From assembly GCA_030744435.1 (NCBI GenBank), contig JASLQO010000011.1:186001-250000 (forward strand): a stretch of 64,000 bases of DNA, given 5' to 3'. The translations under genes were made by a program, and so were the position numbers. Position 1 is the stretch's first letter. Each line of letters starts with the position of its first letter. The notes below the pieces were generated by a model. The model searched no databases. It saw nothing but the letters and a program-made list of their open reading frames with translations, and was not told the DNA's origin. This DNA comes from JASLQO01 sp002327525 (GTDB lineage Bacteria > Pseudomonadota > Gammaproteobacteria > Pseudomonadales > Azotimanducaceae). This document shows positions 26,701 through 35,261 of the stretch, piece after piece.

Positions 26701-27977
26701 TGGATGAAGGCCATGGAGAACCAGGGAACGTAGGTAATGAGTACCAGGGCGACCAGCAGGACCACCGTGAAAGGCCAGCAGGCGGCATAGATCTCCAGAA
26801 TCGGCCGTTCGAAGCGATAACTCGCGATGAAGAGATTCATCCCTACCGGGGGTGTGAAGTAGCCGATCTGCATGTTGGCGAGAAAGATGATGCCGAGATG
26901 TACCGGGTGAACGCCATAGCCTACCGCAACCGGCAGGATCAGTGGCACCATGATGACCAGTGCCGAAAAGATATCCAACACCGCACCCAGCAGCAGCAGC
27001 AACACATTGAGCAGCAGGAGGAAGGTCACGGCGCTGTCGATGTTTGCCCGAATGAACTCGAACAGACGCTGCGGAACCTCGGCGTCGACCAGAAAGTTGG
27101 TGAATGCAAGCGCCACACCGAGAATCAGCAGGATACCGCCCACCATCACCATCGAATCGATGGCGATGCGGGGCAACTGACCGAGAGGTACTTCCCTGTA
27201 GAAGAGAACCTGCGCGATCACGACGTAGAAAGCGGTGACCGCGGCTGCCTCCGATACGGCGAAGTAGCCGGAATAGATGCCGCCCAGCACCACGACCGGC
27301 AGCGGCAGCTCCCAGCGTGCATCCCACATGGCGGCCACCACCTCGCGCGCGGAAAACGGGGTCCGGGGTATGTGCCCGTCCCTGTTCACCCACAGCGTCC
27401 ACGCGATCAGCAGCCCCAGCATCAGCAGCAGCGGAAGAATTCCCGCCATGAACAGATCCACCACCGTAAAAGCCGGTCCGACATCCAGCTGCTGTGCCAC
27501 GATGCCATACAAAATCAACGGTAGCGAGGGCACCAGCAACAGACCAAGGCTGCCGGAGGTCGTCACCAGTCCCAATGAAAAGCGCTCCGAAAAACCGGAC
27601 CGCGTCAACGCCGGAAACAGCAATGCGCCGAGCGCCACGATGGTCACACCAGAGGCCCCGGTGAGGGCGGTGAACACCGCACAGGCAACCAGGCCCACGA
27701 TAGCGACACCACTCGGCAGAGCTCCGAACACACTGCGCGCCAGTCGCACCAACCGCTCCGACGTTCGTGCTTCTGAGAGGATATAACCGGCAAAAGTGAA
27801 TAGCGGCAGGGCCACCAGCAACGGCGTGTCCACGATTCGGTAGACTTCTATGGCGACGATCGCGAGGTCGATGTCCTGCGCTACGAATCCGAGCATCGCC
27901 GCACCCATCAGCACAGCGAACAGCGGTGCGCCCGCGACGGCGGCCAGAACAAGAACACCCAGGCCCAGCCAGATCAC
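26697..27977 (-). CDS. TRAP transporter large permease, DctM
   Basis: 426 residues, about twelve to thirteen hydrophobic helices of the DctM/ion-transporter superfamily. Signature runs: FAGYILSEARTSERLVRL, FTALTGASGVTIVALGALL, GLLLVPSLPLILYG, and the C-terminal PPVGMNLFIASYRF. It couples solute uptake to a Na+ or H+ gradient. Start is GTG (27975-27977), sharing bases with the stop of dctQ. The stop overlaps mlaC. The P-Q-M-C-A order links a TRAP importer directly to Mla parts. Confidence 0.93.
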   Translation of the reverse strand: MIWLGLGVLVLAAVAGAPLFAVLMGAAMLGFVAQDIDLAIVAIEVYRIVDTPLLVALPLFTFAGYILSEARTSERLVRLARSVFGALPSGVAIVGLVACAVFTALTGASGVTIVALGALLFPALTRSGFSERFSLGLVTTSGSLGLLLVPSLPLILYGIVAQQLDVGPAFTVVDLFMAGILPLLLMLGLLIAWTLWVNRDGHIPRTPFSAREVVAAMWDARWELPLPVVVLGGIYSGYFAVSEAAAVTAFYVVIAQVLFYREVPLGQLPRIAIDSMVMVGGILLILGVALAFTNFLVDAEVPQRLFEFIRANIDSAVTFLLLLNVLLLLLGAVLDIFSALVIMVPLILPVAVGYGVHPVHLGIIFLANMQIGYFTPPVGMNLFIASYRFERPILEIYAACWPFTVVLLVALVLITYVPWFSMAFIQ

Positions 27978-28441
27978 GGCGGTGCCACTACGTGCACGAG
28001 ATACCTCAGTGCCATCACCAGTCCACCGACCGGCAGTACCACCTCACACGCCCAGGCGGGCACCAAAGCGAACGCCACTATCTCATCGGCGTACTCGAGC
28101 AAGACGAACTGCAGGCTATACCAGGCAAAGGTGAACAGCACCGCACAAGTGAAGAGGTTGGCAAACCGTTTCAGGTGCCTCCTGAAGCGCTCTGGCACAT
28201 GGCGGGTTACCGCATCGATGTTGATGTGCTCGTCGTTACGCGATGCCACCATGGCGCCAACCATGGCGACCCATAACACCAGTACCCGGACCAGCCCGTC
28301 CCCCCACAGGAGCCCGGTCCCGAACAGATTGCGTGCACCCACCTGCCAGGCGGCGATGGCTACCATGACGGTGACTAAGACTACGAGTATGCCCGACTCG
28401 ACCAGTCTCAACGCGGCGCCAATGCGTCGCAGCATGTCCAT
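27974..28441 (-). CDS. TRAP transporter small permease, DctQ
   Basis: 155 residues, four helices. RRIGAALRLVESGILVVLV, WQVGARNLFGTGLLWGDGLVRVLVLWVAMVGA and ASRNDEHINIDAV (in parts) are the DctQ hallmarks. It pairs with DctM to bind the solute receptor. It follows dctP with no gap and overlaps dctM by four bases. Confidence 0.92.
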   Translation of the reverse strand: MDMLRRIGAALRLVESGILVVLVTVMVAIAAWQVGARNLFGTGLLWGDGLVRVLVLWVAMVGAMVASRNDEHINIDAVTRHVPERFRRHLKRFANLFTCAVLFTFAWYSLQFVLLEYADEIVAFALVPAWACEVVLPVGGLVMALRYLVHVVAPP

Positions 28442-29452
28442 TCAGTGATCCAGACTTCTGTATTCGCTGATGGCTGCCAGCAGCGAGCGGTACAAGTCGG
28501 CCGAGATGTAGCCTCCGTCGACCAGTTGCCGTCCCGCCAGCTGTGCCTGTTGGCGCCACTTCAGGAGCTCGTCTTCTGCCACATCCGCGAATATGAGCCC
28601 CTGTTTTCTCAGCGCCTCCAACGCCTGGCCATGGTCACGGCGCGCGCGCGCGTTGACCCTGCCGACAATGTCTTCCATTACCTGTCGAACAACGGCCTGA
28701 TCCGTATCTGCAAGACGTCCGTAAGGGCGCTCGGCAACAGTGAGCAGTCCATAAACATACAACAGCGGCAGGTTGGTGAGGTGTCGCAGTTGGGTGTGCC
28801 ATTGCAGCGCTACAGCGCCGACCGGCGGCACCGCGACACTGTTGATCAGTCCAGTTTGAAGGCCACCCAGCACATCGGCAATGGAAAGCGGAATCGGCGT
28901 GACACCGAAGGCACGCAATGCCCGCGCTGAGCCCTCGTCGCCATCAGGAACCCACACTTTCTGAGCGCGCACCTCCGCCACGCTGGCGACCGGCTGCTTG
29001 GACATGGCGTAGGCGAATCCCACCTCCGCAAGTCCGAACGAGATGTACCCCTCGTCTGCCAGGCCGGAAACGAGCATCGGATCGAGACGCGAACGGACGA
29101 AGTCGACTTCCTCCAGCGACTCGAACACCATTGGCATGTTGTACAACTGTATGTCGCTGTAGTGCTGAATGAGTCCACCGGCCGTGACCACGGCCCCGTG
29201 CAGCTGTCCGAGACGCATCTTGCGCAACACAGACAGATCGTTACCCATGACACCACCGGGATAGAACTTGAAATTCACCCGGCCTTGCGTATCGCGCTCG
29301 ACCCGCTCGCCCGCCTCACGCAGCAGCCGCATCCAGGTGGATCCTTCCGGCGATAGCGTCGCGATCTTGAGCGTGGCGCCCTGAGCCGTCGTCAGCGATG
29401 CCAGCACAAGGGACGCAATCAGGCACAAAGGTCTAAAAATACGCATCGGCAC
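28442..29452 (-). CDS. TRAP solute-binding protein, DctP/TatP type
   Basis: 336 residues. Signal peptide IFRPLCLIASLVLASL cut near TTAQG. The DctP body reads KIATLSPEGSTWMRLL, FKFYPGGVMGNDLSVLRKMRLGQ, QLYNMPMVFESLEEVDFVR and ADVLGGLQTGLINSVAVPP (in parts). With a TPR lipoprotein (TatT) next to it, this fits the TatP of TPAT systems (Treponema Tp0956/Tp0957), for which hydrophobic ligands have been proposed. Starts within the last 20 bases of tatT. Ligand not readable from the sequence. Confidence 0.88.
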   Translation of the reverse strand: MPMRIFRPLCLIASLVLASLTTAQGATLKIATLSPEGSTWMRLLREAGERVERDTQGRVNFKFYPGGVMGNDLSVLRKMRLGQLHGAVVTAGGLIQHYSDIQLYNMPMVFESLEEVDFVRSRLDPMLVSGLADEGYISFGLAEVGFAYAMSKQPVASVAEVRAQKVWVPDGDEGSARALRAFGVTPIPLSIADVLGGLQTGLINSVAVPPVGAVALQWHTQLRHLTNLPLLYVYGLLTVAERPYGRLADTDQAVVRQVMEDIVGRVNARARRDHGQALEALRKQGLIFADVAEDELLKWRQQAQLAGRQLVDGGYISADLYRSLLAAISEYRSLDH

Positions 29453-30287
29453 TTCCCAGCAATTGCATGGCTCGCTCCTTTGCCACTGTATTGATCAGCG
29501 TAAGTCCCGGCTGCTCGGCATCCGCTTCCAACACTTCATTGAGCAGTCGATCGTGCAATTCACGATTGAACACCAACCGCGCGTAGTTTTCCGCAAACAT
29601 CACCTTGGTCAACAGATGGCGCCCTTCAGCGATGTCGATGGCCTTCTCAAAGTGTGCCTTCCCGACCTCGGGACGCCCTCCCAGCGCCGGCGGCAGGATG
29701 GTCTCGAACATGCCCAGGTAGAGGTGCGCACCGCCATGATCGTACGCCTCGTCGAGATGTACCACGCGCCGCATCAACTCCTTGACGCGTCCGAGTTCGG
29801 CAATGGCGTTGAAATCGTCGCTGTTGATCTGAATCCAACCGGCCCACGCAGAACCGACTGCATACAACAGCGAAACATCTCTGCTGCGCGTAGTCGCTAG
29901 CCAACTCTGAAGGTCTTCGAACGGTCTGCTGTCGAGTGCACAACCATCGTCAAGGCCGAGGCACGCCGCCCGGAACGCCAGTCGACGGGCCTTGGCCGCC
30001 AATACTCTGGCACGTTGCGGTTCGCTCACGAACGCACCCACGTAAGCGGAGTTCAGCGCTGCCGCCTGCGAGAGTAGCGTCACGCTCTCGGGTGAGCGCG
30101 CCAACAGGCCATCGACGAGAATCAGATAGGCCGGGGCGCCGGTGCGCACGGTTTCGGCGTCCGGATTGTCGAGGATGGCTCTGGAGAGATCTTCAGCCAG
30201 GCCCGAGGTAATGGAAGAGGTCAGGCTGACACACCCGGTGACCATAGCCAGCATGCTCAGCATTAGGAAGCTTCTTAGTCCTGCCAA
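29433..30287 (-). CDS. TatT: TPR lipoprotein of a TRAP (TPAT) transporter
   Basis: 284 residues. Lipobox MVTGC, lipid Cys19. Helical repeats follow: PAYLILVDGLLARSPESVTLLSQAAAL, AAKARRLAFRAACLG, GGAHLYLGMFETILPPALGGRPE, and HFEKAIDIAEGRHLL (in parts). These match the TRAP transporter T-component family (Tp0956), a trimer with a hydrophobic pore that docks TatP. Start taken as TTG 30285-30287 because GAGGAG stands 8 bases before it; an ATG at 30261-30263 is the alternative. First gene of the eight-gene unit, 51 bases downstream of a decayed peroxiredoxin gene. Confidence 0.85.
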   Translation of the reverse strand: MAGLRSFLMLSMLAMVTGCVSLTSSITSGLAEDLSRAILDNPDAETVRTGAPAYLILVDGLLARSPESVTLLSQAAALNSAYVGAFVSEPQRARVLAAKARRLAFRAACLGLDDGCALDSRPFEDLQSWLATTRSRDVSLLYAVGSAWAGWIQINSDDFNAIAELGRVKELMRRVVHLDEAYDHGGAHLYLGMFETILPPALGGRPEVGKAHFEKAIDIAEGRHLLTKVMFAENYARLVFNRELHDRLLNEVLEADAEQPGLTLINTVAKERAMQLLGSADAYF

Positions 30288-30338
30288 AATGACTCCTCAA
30301 ACACAGCGGCCGCATTTAAACGGCGTCCACGAGCCAAA

Positions 30339-30905
30339 TCAACCGCCTTTGGCCGCGCTGACGGTTTCCAATACCTCTTGCATGGGTGGTCTCGTCCGAT
30401 ATCCCGACACCGCCCACTTGGCTCCGATCTCTCCCGCAGGTGACAGCTAGAAGACACCGGGATGAGGAATACCTAATCCCATGTGTCCCTGCGGGTGATC
30501 TTCATTGCGTATTCCGAAACCGTTCACGTGTCTGACTTCAACCTCCTGCAGGAGCGTATAGCCGAGATTCGATGCTCCATGAAATTTGCGCAGCACATCG
30601 GGGCCGTCTTAGGTCATGGCCGCCACGTTGACTCCTTCGGATTCGAACCGAGCGCGCCATTGTTCCAGCTGAACCAACTGGGCCTTGCACAACGGCCACC
30701 AGTCGGCCGGCCGGTTCATGAATAGCAACAGCCCGCGTTTACCGGCCAGCGAGTCTAGCGATCTCACCGCACCCGTCTGGTCGTTTGCCTCTATGGTTGG
30801 CGCCATGGCACCAACCGCAGGACCCCAGCCGCCGGCATATTCACCGGCCTGTGTCCAACCGGCACCCAGCAGCAAAAGTCCAGCCAGCGCCCCTATCTCC
30901 ATCAC
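30339..30905 (-). pseudogene. Peroxiredoxin/thioredoxin-like exported protein, two in-frame stops
   Basis: From ATG 30905 the frame reads a signal-like head (GALAGLLLLGAGWTQAG), SLAGKRGLLLFMNRPADWWP, LCKAQLVQLEQW and GVNVAAMT. It then meets TAA (30609-30611). The same frame continues with DGPDVLRKFHGA, GFGIRNED and GLGIPHPGVF, meets TAG (30447-30449), and ends AGEIGAKWAVSGYRTRP... at TGA 30339-30341. From memory the family has DWCPYCKAQL and AMTYDSP. So Cys has become Trp in the CxxC, Tyr has become TAA, and a Leu codon probably TAG. All are point changes, no frameshift. Confidence 0.75.
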
Positions 30906-30954
30906 AAACTCGTCTCATGCGTTCCCGACCCGTTGATCCACTCGCGGGTTGTTC

Positions 30955-31845
30955 TCAACCGGAGATCTCCCGTTCTTGTTCTCGCTCATGCTCGTTCAGC
31001 AACAGCACTTCAGCCTGACCGAGGCACCTCGCCGCTGCGCATACCTCCTCGAAAAAAACACGCGGGCGGTCCTCGTACACACTGGCGGCGAGTCTCTGCA
31101 CCCGACTCCAGTTGTGTCGGAGTTCTGCCGTTATCACGCCGTGTACCCGCCGTCTGTCCTTCTTGCCCAGCGCCACGTCATCGAGTACTGCCGCGACCTC
31201 CATCAGATACACGTGTCGCTCCAAACGGGCGGCCATACGCAGCATACCCTTTGTGCGCAGCCCACCTCCTTCAGACAGCTCACACTCGATAAGTTCCAGC
31301 TGACCTGCCGTGCATCTCACCCAGCGTGACCAGCGTCGGCCGTGCCGCCAACCAGCATCCCTCGACAAATTGCGGCCCTTCTTGTACCAGCGCACACAGC
31401 CCGCACGTATGAGTTCTTCGTCGCTGGCATCAGTAGGAATGACCAGCTGCAACCACGCATCCGAGTCGGCGCGCAGGGCCTCACCCGCCGCCGCCACGTC
31501 GAGATGCGGAGCACCGGGTTGCAACGATTGCGCCATCCTCAGACAGGCCCGCGAGCGTTTTTTCCCAGACGCGCTCACCCCGAGTGTGGTGAGCAGCACG
31601 TCGAGTGGGTGCATGACGTGGGCCAGTTCATCCGCATGCGTGCGCATGCGGGCATGCGCCGCACGATACTGGCGCTTGCCGAGCAACGGACGCATGAACG
31701 CCCATCCGGCCTGAACACGCCAGACATTGGCCAGCAGCTCGCTCGGACAGACGCATCCGCCGGGTGTGAGCATCGTCAACGCGTGGCTGTTGGCCTGAAG
31801 CGCTCGGCTCACGATGATATCGCTCATGCGTAGTCGCAGATTCAT
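30955..31845 (-). CDS. CHAD-domain-like protein
   Basis: 296 residues, rich in Arg and His. AGWAFMRPLLGKRQYRAAHARM followed by VMHPLDVLLTTLG, and a later helix RRRVHGVITAELRHNWSRVQRL (in parts), resemble the two halves of a CHAD domain (conserved histidine alpha-helical, thought to bind polyphosphate). No N-terminal CYTH domain. The start at ATG 31843-31845 avoids a long frame running back through the divergent hydratase gene. Family call is from pattern only; role unknown. Confidence 0.5.
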   Translation of the reverse strand: MNLRLRMSDIIVSRALQANSHALTMLTPGGCVCPSELLANVWRVQAGWAFMRPLLGKRQYRAAHARMRTHADELAHVMHPLDVLLTTLGVSASGKKRSRACLRMAQSLQPGAPHLDVAAAGEALRADSDAWLQLVIPTDASDEELIRAGCVRWYKKGRNLSRDAGWRHGRRWSRWVRCTAGQLELIECELSEGGGLRTKGMLRMAARLERHVYLMEVAAVLDDVALGKKDRRRVHGVITAELRHNWSRVQRLAASVYEDRPRVFFEEVCAAARCLGQAEVLLLNEHEREQEREISG

Positions 31846-31939
31846 ATACCCGAGTTTACCCGGATCACGCCACGACGGGTGATACCATGTCTGCTCGTTG
31901 GTGACCAACCAGCCACTAACGAGCAGATAAGGAGCAACA

Positions 31940-32722
31940 ATGAGCCAGCCGGACGACATCGTACTCATCGAGACCGACAACCGCGTCACTACCGTGACAT
32001 TCAATCGTCCGGAGGCGCTGAATGCGCTGTCTGTCCGACTGCGAAATCGCGCCGCTGAGGTTTTCTCTGCGCTTGCATCGGATGCGGACACCGAGGTCAT
32101 CATCCTCACCGGCGCCGGGCGAGCGTTTACCGTCGGGCTCGACCTCAAGGAGCTCGGCGGCGAGGCTGACGCCGCGACCAGCGTGACCGGCACCGAAATC
32201 ACCGATGCAATCGCGCGGGTTGGCAAGCCCGTCATCGGCGCCATCAACGGTTTTGCTATCACCGGTGGATTCGAGCTGGCTCTGATGTGCGACTTTCTGA
32301 TCGCCTCGCCGGATGCGAAATTCGCGGACACCCATGCGCGGGTGGGCGTGGTGCCTGGCTGGGGGCTGTCGCAGCGCCTGCCACGGCTGATAGGTATCAA
32401 TCGCGCCAAGGAACTCAGTCTCACGGGCAATTACCTGGACGCGGAAACCGCCTGCGCCTGGGGCCTGGTAAACCGTGTCGTACCAGCGGACGAATTGCTC
32501 GCCACCTGTAACGCGCTCGCACGCGATATCGTCACCACCGAACCCGTTACCCGTGGTGAGATTCGTCGGATCATGGACACAGGCTGGGGCACCACACTTG
32601 AGGAAGGGCTCGATATCGAGATCCGCGCAAATCGGACTCACTCCCGCACGCAAGTTACACCGAAAGGTCTCGTCGCGCGCCGCAAGGACATTCAGGCACG
32701 CGGTCGCGATCAGTCTGGCTGA
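31940..32722 (+). CDS. Enoyl-CoA hydratase/isomerase family protein
   Basis: 260 residues of crotonase fold. NRPEALNALSVRLRNR, then the first oxyanion segment GAGRAFTVGLDLKELGG, then AINGFAITGGFELALMCDFLIA with a catalytic-position Glu, then ADTHARVGVVPGWGLSQRLPRLIG. The second usual Glu is replaced in the HARVG segment, common in a crotonase subgroup, so the exact reaction (hydration or isomerisation) is open. AAGGAG ribosome site. Stops one base before the stop of the convergent luciferase-like gene. Confidence 0.88.
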   Translation: MSQPDDIVLIETDNRVTTVTFNRPEALNALSVRLRNRAAEVFSALASDADTEVIILTGAGRAFTVGLDLKELGGEADAATSVTGTEITDAIARVGKPVIGAINGFAITGGFELALMCDFLIASPDAKFADTHARVGVVPGWGLSQRLPRLIGINRAKELSLTGNYLDAETACAWGLVNRVVPADELLATCNALARDIVTTEPVTRGEIRRIMDTGWGTTLEEGLDIEIRANRTHSRTQVTPKGLVARRKDIQARGRDQSG

Positions 32723-33763
32723 TTAACCCTTCGCCATGTCCAGCACGCGTCCGAGCACGTCGAGACGCCCGGCCATGTCTGCCGCCATCGGGTGGACGCT
32801 GAGACTTGTGACGCCCGCATCCCGGTAGGCGCGCACCCGCGCGGCCACGCTCGCCTCATCGCCGATGAGATTGGCCTGGCGCACCATTTCGTCGGGCACA
32901 CGGGCGATGGCTTCTTCGCGCCTTCCCTCGACCCAGAGGTTCTGCACCTCGCGCCCCACCTCGTCGTATCCGCCCCGCCGATAGGCAGCATTGTAGAAAT
33001 TGGTCTTGGGCGAGCCCATCGCTCCGAGGGTGAACGCCACGGCCGGCTTGAGACGCGGAATGATCTTTGCCTCATCGCCGAATGCCACCGTACCGCCAAC
33101 CTGAATGTCGATATCCGCGAGGCTTCGCCCCGCGGCCTGCGCGCCCTTACGGATGTGGTCGAGGTGAGCATCTGCATGCTCCGGTGTAAACGAGGTACCG
33201 ATCCAACCATCAGCCGCAGCACCCGTGTACTCGAGGGTCTTCGGCCCCAGTGTGGCCAGATAGATGGGGATATCCGGGTTCGCAGGCAGCGCCAGCTTCA
33301 GTGCCTTGCCTTCACCACCCGGCAGCGGCAGCTGGTGGTGTTTTCCCTGATAGGACAGCTTCTCACCAGCTAACGCCTGTCTGATGATGTCCACTGTTTC
33401 GCGCATCCGCGTCAGCGGCTGCGCGAACGGCCGGCCCTGCAGGCCTTCTACCACCTGTGGTCCGCTTGCACCAAGCCCCAATATGAAGCGGTTTTCGCTC
33501 AGCATGGCAAGCGTTATCGCCGTCATTGCCGTCATACTGGGTGTACGCGCGCTGACCTGAATGATGCCGGTACCCAGCTTGATCCGGCTGGTTTTACCCG
33601 CCAGGTACCCGAGTGGTGAGACGGCATCGTGTCCCCATGCCTCGGCGGTCCACACCGTATCGACCCCCATATTCTCAGCTTCGACCACATAGTCGACCTG
33701 CTCCAGAAACTCTTCGTACGTCACATTGGACGCCGCCCCACCGATGGCAATACTCACCTTCAT
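32723..33763 (-). CDS. F420-dependent luciferase-like (LLM) oxidoreductase
   Basis: 346 residues, TIM barrel of the bacterial luciferase superfamily. VDTVWTAEAWGHDAVSPLGYLAG, SRIKLGTGIIQVSARTP, FILGLGASGPQVVEGLQGRPF and AADGWIGTSFTPEH (in parts) match F420-linked subfamilies. Start ATG 33761-33763 is backed by GGGAG and by homology. Closely resembles the LLM gene at 55988, with the same ARTP/ARSP and SGPQVVEG runs, so the two look like paralogues. F420 made by the 51-62 kb genes would be the cofactor. Substrate unknown. Confidence 0.85.
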   Translation of the reverse strand: MKVSIAIGGAASNVTYEEFLEQVDYVVEAENMGVDTVWTAEAWGHDAVSPLGYLAGKTSRIKLGTGIIQVSARTPSMTAMTAITLAMLSENRFILGLGASGPQVVEGLQGRPFAQPLTRMRETVDIIRQALAGEKLSYQGKHHQLPLPGGEGKALKLALPANPDIPIYLATLGPKTLEYTGAAADGWIGTSFTPEHADAHLDHIRKGAQAAGRSLADIDIQVGGTVAFGDEAKIIPRLKPAVAFTLGAMGSPKTNFYNAAYRRGGYDEVGREVQNLWVEGRREEAIARVPDEMVRQANLIGDEASVAARVRAYRDAGVTSLSVHPMAADMAGRLDVLGRVLDMAKG

Positions 33764-33830
33764 TATTGGCTCCCGTTCCAAGTTCTGGTCGATAATACCG
33801 GGTCGGGCAAAGAGACGTGGGGGAAATCGC

Positions 33831-35213
33831 ATGAAGTTGAAATCCATCATCCTGGTACTCGCGTCGAGCTGTGCGCTCGCGCACGCGCACGCGAATGACT
33901 ACCGCCAACCGGGAGGAATCGCCCCTTACGCGGAGCCCGCCATCGCCGCCGGATTTCGCACTCTGTTCACCTGTTCGGCGCACTTCTGGGCGGGACGCGC
34001 ACTTGACGACATCATTACCGTCGAACTGCGCGATACCGATGTGCTCGGTATGCCACCCCCTTTCATAGACGAGCGTAGAGCACTGGTGAGGCAAACCTAC
34101 GGCGACGGGAGAACGCGCACCGCTGTATTCAGGCCTTCCATGGGTTGCACCATCCTCCCCCTGCACTGGAGTGAAGCCCAGATTCCAGATCTGCCCGGCA
34201 TCGAACTACCACCCCCACCCGATCTCCGGGAGCAGCCTTTTCCCGCGGGCGACCTGGCCCACCCGCGCCCCGGGCGCAAACTACGTGCCGTGCTCAACGA
34301 TGCCCTGGACGGGCGCACCTACGGCGAAGGAACCATCACAGCAGGCGTGGTGATCGTCGAGGATAGGCACATAGTCGCCGAAACCTACGGCGATGGTTTT
34401 GGCATCCACACCGGCTACCGTACCTGGTCCACGGCCAAGAGCATAAGCGCCACACTCATCGGCATCGCGGCCGACGGGGGGGTGATGGATCTGGATGCAC
34501 CCGCACCCATCCCAGAGTGGAACTGGCCGGGGGATGCGCGGCACGCCATCACACCAAAGCATCTGCTGTGGATGTCGAGCGGTCTCTGGAGCGAGGGTGC
34601 CAACACCAACGCCGTATATTTCGGCGGCCAGGATGCCATCAGCTCCGCGACCGGCACGCCTCTGGAAGTCGAGCCCAACACACGCTGGAAATATGCCAAC
34701 AACGACACGCTGGCACTGTTGCGCGGCCTGAGGGCCGCTCTCGGCGACGATCATGGGTATCTGCGGTTTCCGTACGACAAGCTGCTGCATCGCATCGGCA
34801 TGTATCACACGCGCATGGAAACCGATCACCTCGGCAACTTCATCGGTTCCAGCCAGGTTTACACCACCGCCCGCGATCTCGCTCGATTCGGCTTGCTGTA
34901 TCTGAACGACGGCCGGTGGGAGGGCGATCGCATTCTACCGGAGGGCTGGACCCGGTTCGTATCCACGCCTGCTCCGGCAACCCGGATCGAGGGTTTCGCT
35001 GCAACCGGCCAGCACGGTTACGGAGCTCAATTCTGGCTATTCGACAATATCGATGGCATCCCACCCGATACGTACACAACGGCTGGCAACAAGGGCCAGT
35101 ACGCGACCATCGTTCCGGCAAGAAACCTGGTGATTGTACGCACTGGTGTCGATCCTCAAGGTTTGCGCTGGAATCATGTATCATTCGTGAAGGACGTTCT
35201 CGCGACCCTTTAG
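33831..35213 (+). CDS. Exported beta-lactamase-family serine hydrolase
   Basis: 460 residues. The signal peptide MKLKSIILVLASSCALAHAH precedes a short extra domain (about 25-165). The class C-like fold follows: STAKS (SxxK, catalytic Ser and Lys), YANND (YxN) and a C-terminal TAGNKGQYATIVPARNLVIVR strand. Such proteins are esterases, peptidases or nylon-oligomer-type hydrolases as often as beta-lactamases. I chose ATG 33831 for the signal peptide. Divergent from the LLM gene. Confidence 0.85.
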   Translation: MKLKSIILVLASSCALAHAHANDYRQPGGIAPYAEPAIAAGFRTLFTCSAHFWAGRALDDIITVELRDTDVLGMPPPFIDERRALVRQTYGDGRTRTAVFRPSMGCTILPLHWSEAQIPDLPGIELPPPPDLREQPFPAGDLAHPRPGRKLRAVLNDALDGRTYGEGTITAGVVIVEDRHIVAETYGDGFGIHTGYRTWSTAKSISATLIGIAADGGVMDLDAPAPIPEWNWPGDARHAITPKHLLWMSSGLWSEGANTNAVYFGGQDAISSATGTPLEVEPNTRWKYANNDTLALLRGLRAALGDDHGYLRFPYDKLLHRIGMYHTRMETDHLGNFIGSSQVYTTARDLARFGLLYLNDGRWEGDRILPEGWTRFVSTPAPATRIEGFAATGQHGYGAQFWLFDNIDGIPPDTYTTAGNKGQYATIVPARNLVIVRTGVDPQGLRWNHVSFVKDVLATL

Positions 35214-35261
35214 AGTGCTGTCCGAAGCAACGTGACGAACGCCGGGCGTCCTGGGGGAAAC

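Noticed and set aside
30640..30662. GGATTCGAACCGAGC resembling a tRNA T-arm
   Set aside because: No acceptor, D or anticodon arm can be built around it, and it lies within the peroxiredoxin-like pseudogene frame.
31846..32430. Long N-terminal extension of the CHAD-like gene
   Set aside because: It would run antisense through most of a clear enoyl-CoA hydratase gene; ATG 31845 is preferred.
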